In this document: in pieces, positions 40,386-42,685 of the stretch | Position numbering within the stretch: position 1 is the first letter of the stretch | Layout: every line of letters begins with the position of its first letter | NCBI GenBank assembly: GCA_001780275.1 | Contig: MFGB01000002.1 | Coordinates: 1-42,685 of the forward strand | Origin: Candidatus Falkowbacteria bacterium RIFOXYA2_FULL_47_19 | GTDB lineage: Bacteria > Patescibacteriota > Patescibacteriia > Patescibacteriales > UBA12075 | Reading direction: 5' to 3' | DNA length: 42,685 nt | The notes under the pieces: generated by a model | The model's database searches: none | What the model was told of the DNA's origin: nothing | What the model saw: only the letters and a program-made list of their open reading frames with translations | Position numbers and translations under genes: made by a program

Positions 40386-40784
40386 ATGAACATCGAAAAA
40401 AATATTGCGTCTGATCAAACTATCGTCCCCTGGTACTTCGGCCGGAAATTCTGGGGAATTTTAATCGGACTGTCGGCTTTGCCGAGCATTTGGTTAATAA
40501 TAGCTGGCCCCAAATTATCTACAGACAATATATTTATAATTATTCCGGGATACTTTTGGCTAATGGCGGAAGGGTTTGTTTCTTTAACATTATTTATGTT
40601 AAATCAATTGAACGCCGCCGGGTTAACCACCATTTACTATGATATATTGTATTGTATTATATTATTACTATTTTTCTATCTATCATTCAGAAAAAAAAGG
40701 GTGAATGTTATATTGTCTATAATAATAATAATAATAATAATAATAAGCACTTATGGATCAATCGGCGTAATGATTGCTTCCTAA
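40386..40784 (+). CDS. Hypothetical membrane protein, 132 aa
   Basis: This protein has three to four predicted membrane helices (about 22-42, 50-75, 82-98 and 105-130). The last helix contains nine consecutive isoleucines encoded by an (AAT)n-type microsatellite (40719-40746). No family recognised. Its stop overlaps the stop of the convergent Vps62-like gene by three bases. Confidence 0.6.
   Translation: MNIEKNIASDQTIVPWYFGRKFWGILIGLSALPSIWLIIAGPKLSTDNIFIIIPGYFWLMAEGFVSLTLFMLNQLNAAGLTTIYYDILYCIILLLFFYLSFRKKRVNVILSIIIIIIIIISTYGSIGVMIAS
40719..40746. repeat. Trinucleotide microsatellite
   Basis: Twenty-eight bases of uninterrupted ATA repeats inside the membrane protein gene, encoding poly-isoleucine. 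Confidence 0.9.
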
Positions 40785-42685
40785 ATATTTAATACGTTTA
40801 ATTTAAAATCAAAATTCAAAAACTTCGGCACATGAATATCTCCCCATCCGGTATGAATGACTTTCTTGTCTGGTATCCGGAATTCTAATTCGATCGCGTC
40901 TGTAAATCTGCCTGGCGCTAAGACGTATTCCATCATATCCTCAAGCTGAGGATATTTTTTTATTATCTCTTCGCAGACCAGTTTAAGTATCGGGCGGTCT
41001 TTGAGTAATATCTCTTTCGTGAGCCAAAGCATATTATCCGGCAGATCAGATTCTTCTCCGGTGAAAATACATTGGTTGTGGGGATTATCTATTTCTAAAT
41101 AAGGCGTTCCGTCGGTAGTGGTGCCGGTGTAATTTAATAATTCCACGCCCTCTTCGCTTATATCCTGGATTAAAATTCGCATTGGTCCGGAAATATTTTT
41201 GTCTGTTATATTCTTGAGCCTGATATTCGTATGTTTAATGCCGGTTTTTGGATCGTAGTGGCGCCAGGTTTTGTATACTTGGACACCGTCCGTTATATCC
41301 TGCCACTTGGGCGCGCCGATGGCGTAAATGGAAAAATGCGTAGTGGCGATAGTAGCTATATTAGTTATCCGATCAATGCGCGTGGGCAGGGCTTCCCAGA
41401 TATTGTCGTCTTCGTTATACCAATAGACACTCAGGCGTTTTTCGTCAATACCCAATTCCTCTACCAATCGCTGATCATAACGGAAACTGATATCCACTTC
41501 AAAGCTACCGTTAGGCAGGCTGGATGTGATCCACCAGGAGGCCGGGAGCATAGTTAGCCGGTCCAAATTTTCCCCCTTAGTAATATATTCGTCATACTTG
41601 TCCACTTCCAAAGTATGCCCCGCTATCGGACTGGCGGCGAATTGCAAAATAATATCGGATTTTTCTAAATCAAAGATATATTCGTTGTTTTTGATGGTAA
41701 ACACAGGAGTAACGGCGGTAATGCCGGCCCATTCTATGGGGTTTTGGAACATGTTTGTGCCGCCGCTTTCGCGGTAATAGGGACCTTGCGGGCCGCTATA
41801 TTCCTCATAAAGTGGTTCATCGGAAGCATCAACTCCCCATCTCCCTTCGTAGCCCCTAAGCCAGACTGGATTACTGTCCAGATCAAATTTTATATCCCAA
41901 GTGGTGGTACTGGCAATATCGCCGTTATCGGAAGTATAATCATTATAGAGGCCCGTATCATGTAAACCATTATCCCCGTTGTTTGGATAATTAGCGTGCG
42001 AACCGCGGGCGATATAAGATATGACCTGGTTATTCTCTTTTTTTATTTCCCCGCTATCCCAGGAACGGCGCACTGAACCGTATTGAAGCGGCGGATTTAT
42101 TTCACCTTCGTTATGATGCTGTGAATAAGCTACATACTTCGGCTCTTCGGTGTCTTTGTCTAAAAACACCATAACGGTCTCCCAATCTCCTTCGTGATTA
42201 TTAAAACCCTCCGGCCAAGCCCCCCAATCGTTAAACGCGTAAAAATACCAATACTGTAAAACTATGAATTCATGGGTATAACCGAGGCTGTCTTCGTATG
42301 AGCTTTTGGCTCTGTGGGCGTAATAGGTCGGGTGGTACACGCCGGTATTTATTATGCTGTTTGTGGCTGTCGCGAATTCCGTTCTCGCTTTGTCCGCGTC
42401 CGGTTCTTTGTTTACGAGGTTTTCGGAAAATTGCAGGTACCAGTTCTTATTGACGCTCGCGGGCTCGTCGGTCAAGCGGGACAGGGTGGTAGAACCCTCT
42501 TGCCAGAGCGGAGTGTCGCCGATATCTTCCGTGCTCCAGAGCGAAGAATGCTTGACGTAGGTTTCGACGTCCATTGGGTAAAAATATTCTTTTTCTCCGG
42601 TGGCTTCATTTTTATAGAAATAAAGGATGGGTTCGTATTTAAGGATGAGTTCGTCGGTTACGACGGCCGGATCCGAAGTCGCGAT
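40781..42685 (-). CDS. Vps62-like secreted/surface protein, partial at the window edge
   Basis: The frame stays open beyond an internal ATG at 42574 to the end of the window (reading IATSDPAVVTDELILKY at the edge), so the true start lies outside. The visible part of about 634 residues contains a Vps62-like region: YWYFYAFNDWG, NNHEGDWETVMVFLD, YSQHHNEGE and IARGSHANYPN. A beta domain like those of large surface proteins follows (RLVEELGIDEKRLSVYWYNEDDNIWEAL ... THFSIYAIG). A C-terminal beta domain (about 430-597 from the ATG) follows. It is probably exported. The conserved His, Glu and Asp residues suggest metal or ligand binding, but the function of this family is not known. Confidence 0.75.
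   Translation of the reverse strand: MATSDPAVVTDELILKYEPILYFYKNEATGEKEYFYPMDVETYVKHSSLWSTEDIGDTPLWQEGSTTLSRLTDEPASVNKNWYLQFSENLVNKEPDADKARTEFATATNSIINTGVYHPTYYAHRAKSSYEDSLGYTHEFIVLQYWYFYAFNDWGAWPEGFNNHEGDWETVMVFLDKDTEEPKYVAYSQHHNEGEINPPLQYGSVRRSWDSGEIKKENNQVISYIARGSHANYPNNGDNGLHDTGLYNDYTSDNGDIASTTTWDIKFDLDSNPVWLRGYEGRWGVDASDEPLYEEYSGPQGPYYRESGGTNMFQNPIEWAGITAVTPVFTIKNNEYIFDLEKSDIILQFAASPIAGHTLEVDKYDEYITKGENLDRLTMLPASWWITSSLPNGSFEVDISFRYDQRLVEELGIDEKRLSVYWYNEDDNIWEALPTRIDRITNIATIATTHFSIYAIGAPKWQDITDGVQVYKTWRHYDPKTGIKHTNIRLKNITDKNISGPMRILIQDISEEGVELLNYTGTTTDGTPYLEIDNPHNQCIFTGEESDLPDNMLWLTKEILLKDRPILKLVCEEIIKKYPQLEDMMEYVLAPGRFTDAIELEFRIPDKKVIHTGWGDIHVPKFLNFDFKLNVLNI

Overview
The window looks like a chromosomal segment of a Candidate Phyla Radiation (Patescibacteria) bacterium with an integrated mobile element at its left end. 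Supporting signs are very short intergenic gaps, many small proteins without recognisable relatives, secreted proteins that share short N-terminal domains I associate with this group, a pyruvoyl-dependent arginine decarboxylase, and a small GIY-YIG gene beside a tRNA. TGA is a normal stop codon (for example at the ends of the kamA-like gene and the GT35 gene), so this is not a code-25 lineage. The phylum assignment is inferred from gene content only.

Region 1 (1 to about 9,390) is AT-rich and reads as an integrative element. It holds a leftward three-gene operon (HTH protein, zinc-ribbon protein, SEC-C plus PD-(D/E)XK nuclease-like protein). It also has rightward genes for a secreted protein, a small membrane protein and several unknowns, a winged-helix protein of a replication or regulation type, and a large serine recombinase. 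The recombinase reading frame ends inside a tRNA-Asn gene. Two intergenic spots, 3298-3451 and 7639-7767, can each fold into a pseudoknotted RNA with the same unusual topology: a long stem whose apical loop pairs with a segment 3' of the stem, just before a U-run. I consider these the best candidates for something undescribed.

Region 2 (9,351 to about 9,990) is a rearranged tRNA-Asn locus. An intact tRNA-Asn(GTT) is preceded by two broken 5' copies of itself. Each broken copy is interrupted by GC-rich palindromes, and a GIY-YIG endonuclease gene lies between the two copies. A promoter sits upstream of the whole array.

Region 3 (10.1-24.6 kb) has higher GC. It carries a ferric-reductase-like flavocytochrome next to a protein with two cytochrome b5-like domains, an isochorismatase-family hydrolase, and membrane-anchored proteins (one with Gmad2 and GerMN domains). 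It also carries a PTH2-like protein, a divergent Fic protein with a CYTH-like N-terminus, an HD phosphohydrolase, a MerR/TipAS regulator, an L,D-transpeptidase, a KamA-family radical SAM enzyme, and DUF1059, SPW-repeat and arginine decarboxylase genes.

Region 4 (24.6-32.4 kb) carries housekeeping genes: typA (with a one-base frameshift in this sequence), rpoD, dnaG and a nucleoside 2-deoxyribosyltransferase-like gene. A GT35 phosphorylase-like protein is also here, with an arginine where the PLP lysine should be. Region 5 (32.6-40.3 kb, all leftward) is a nucleotide-sugar and surface-glycan cluster: a UDP-glucose dehydrogenase-like protein, two epimerases, a UDP-glucuronate decarboxylase fused to part of a glycosyltransferase, two GT4 glycosyltransferases and a GtrA protein. 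Together these could make UDP-glucuronate, UDP-galacturonate and UDP-xylose and build a surface polysaccharide. Region 6 (40.4 kb to the edge) has a small membrane protein and the C-terminal part of a large Vps62-like protein that runs off the window.
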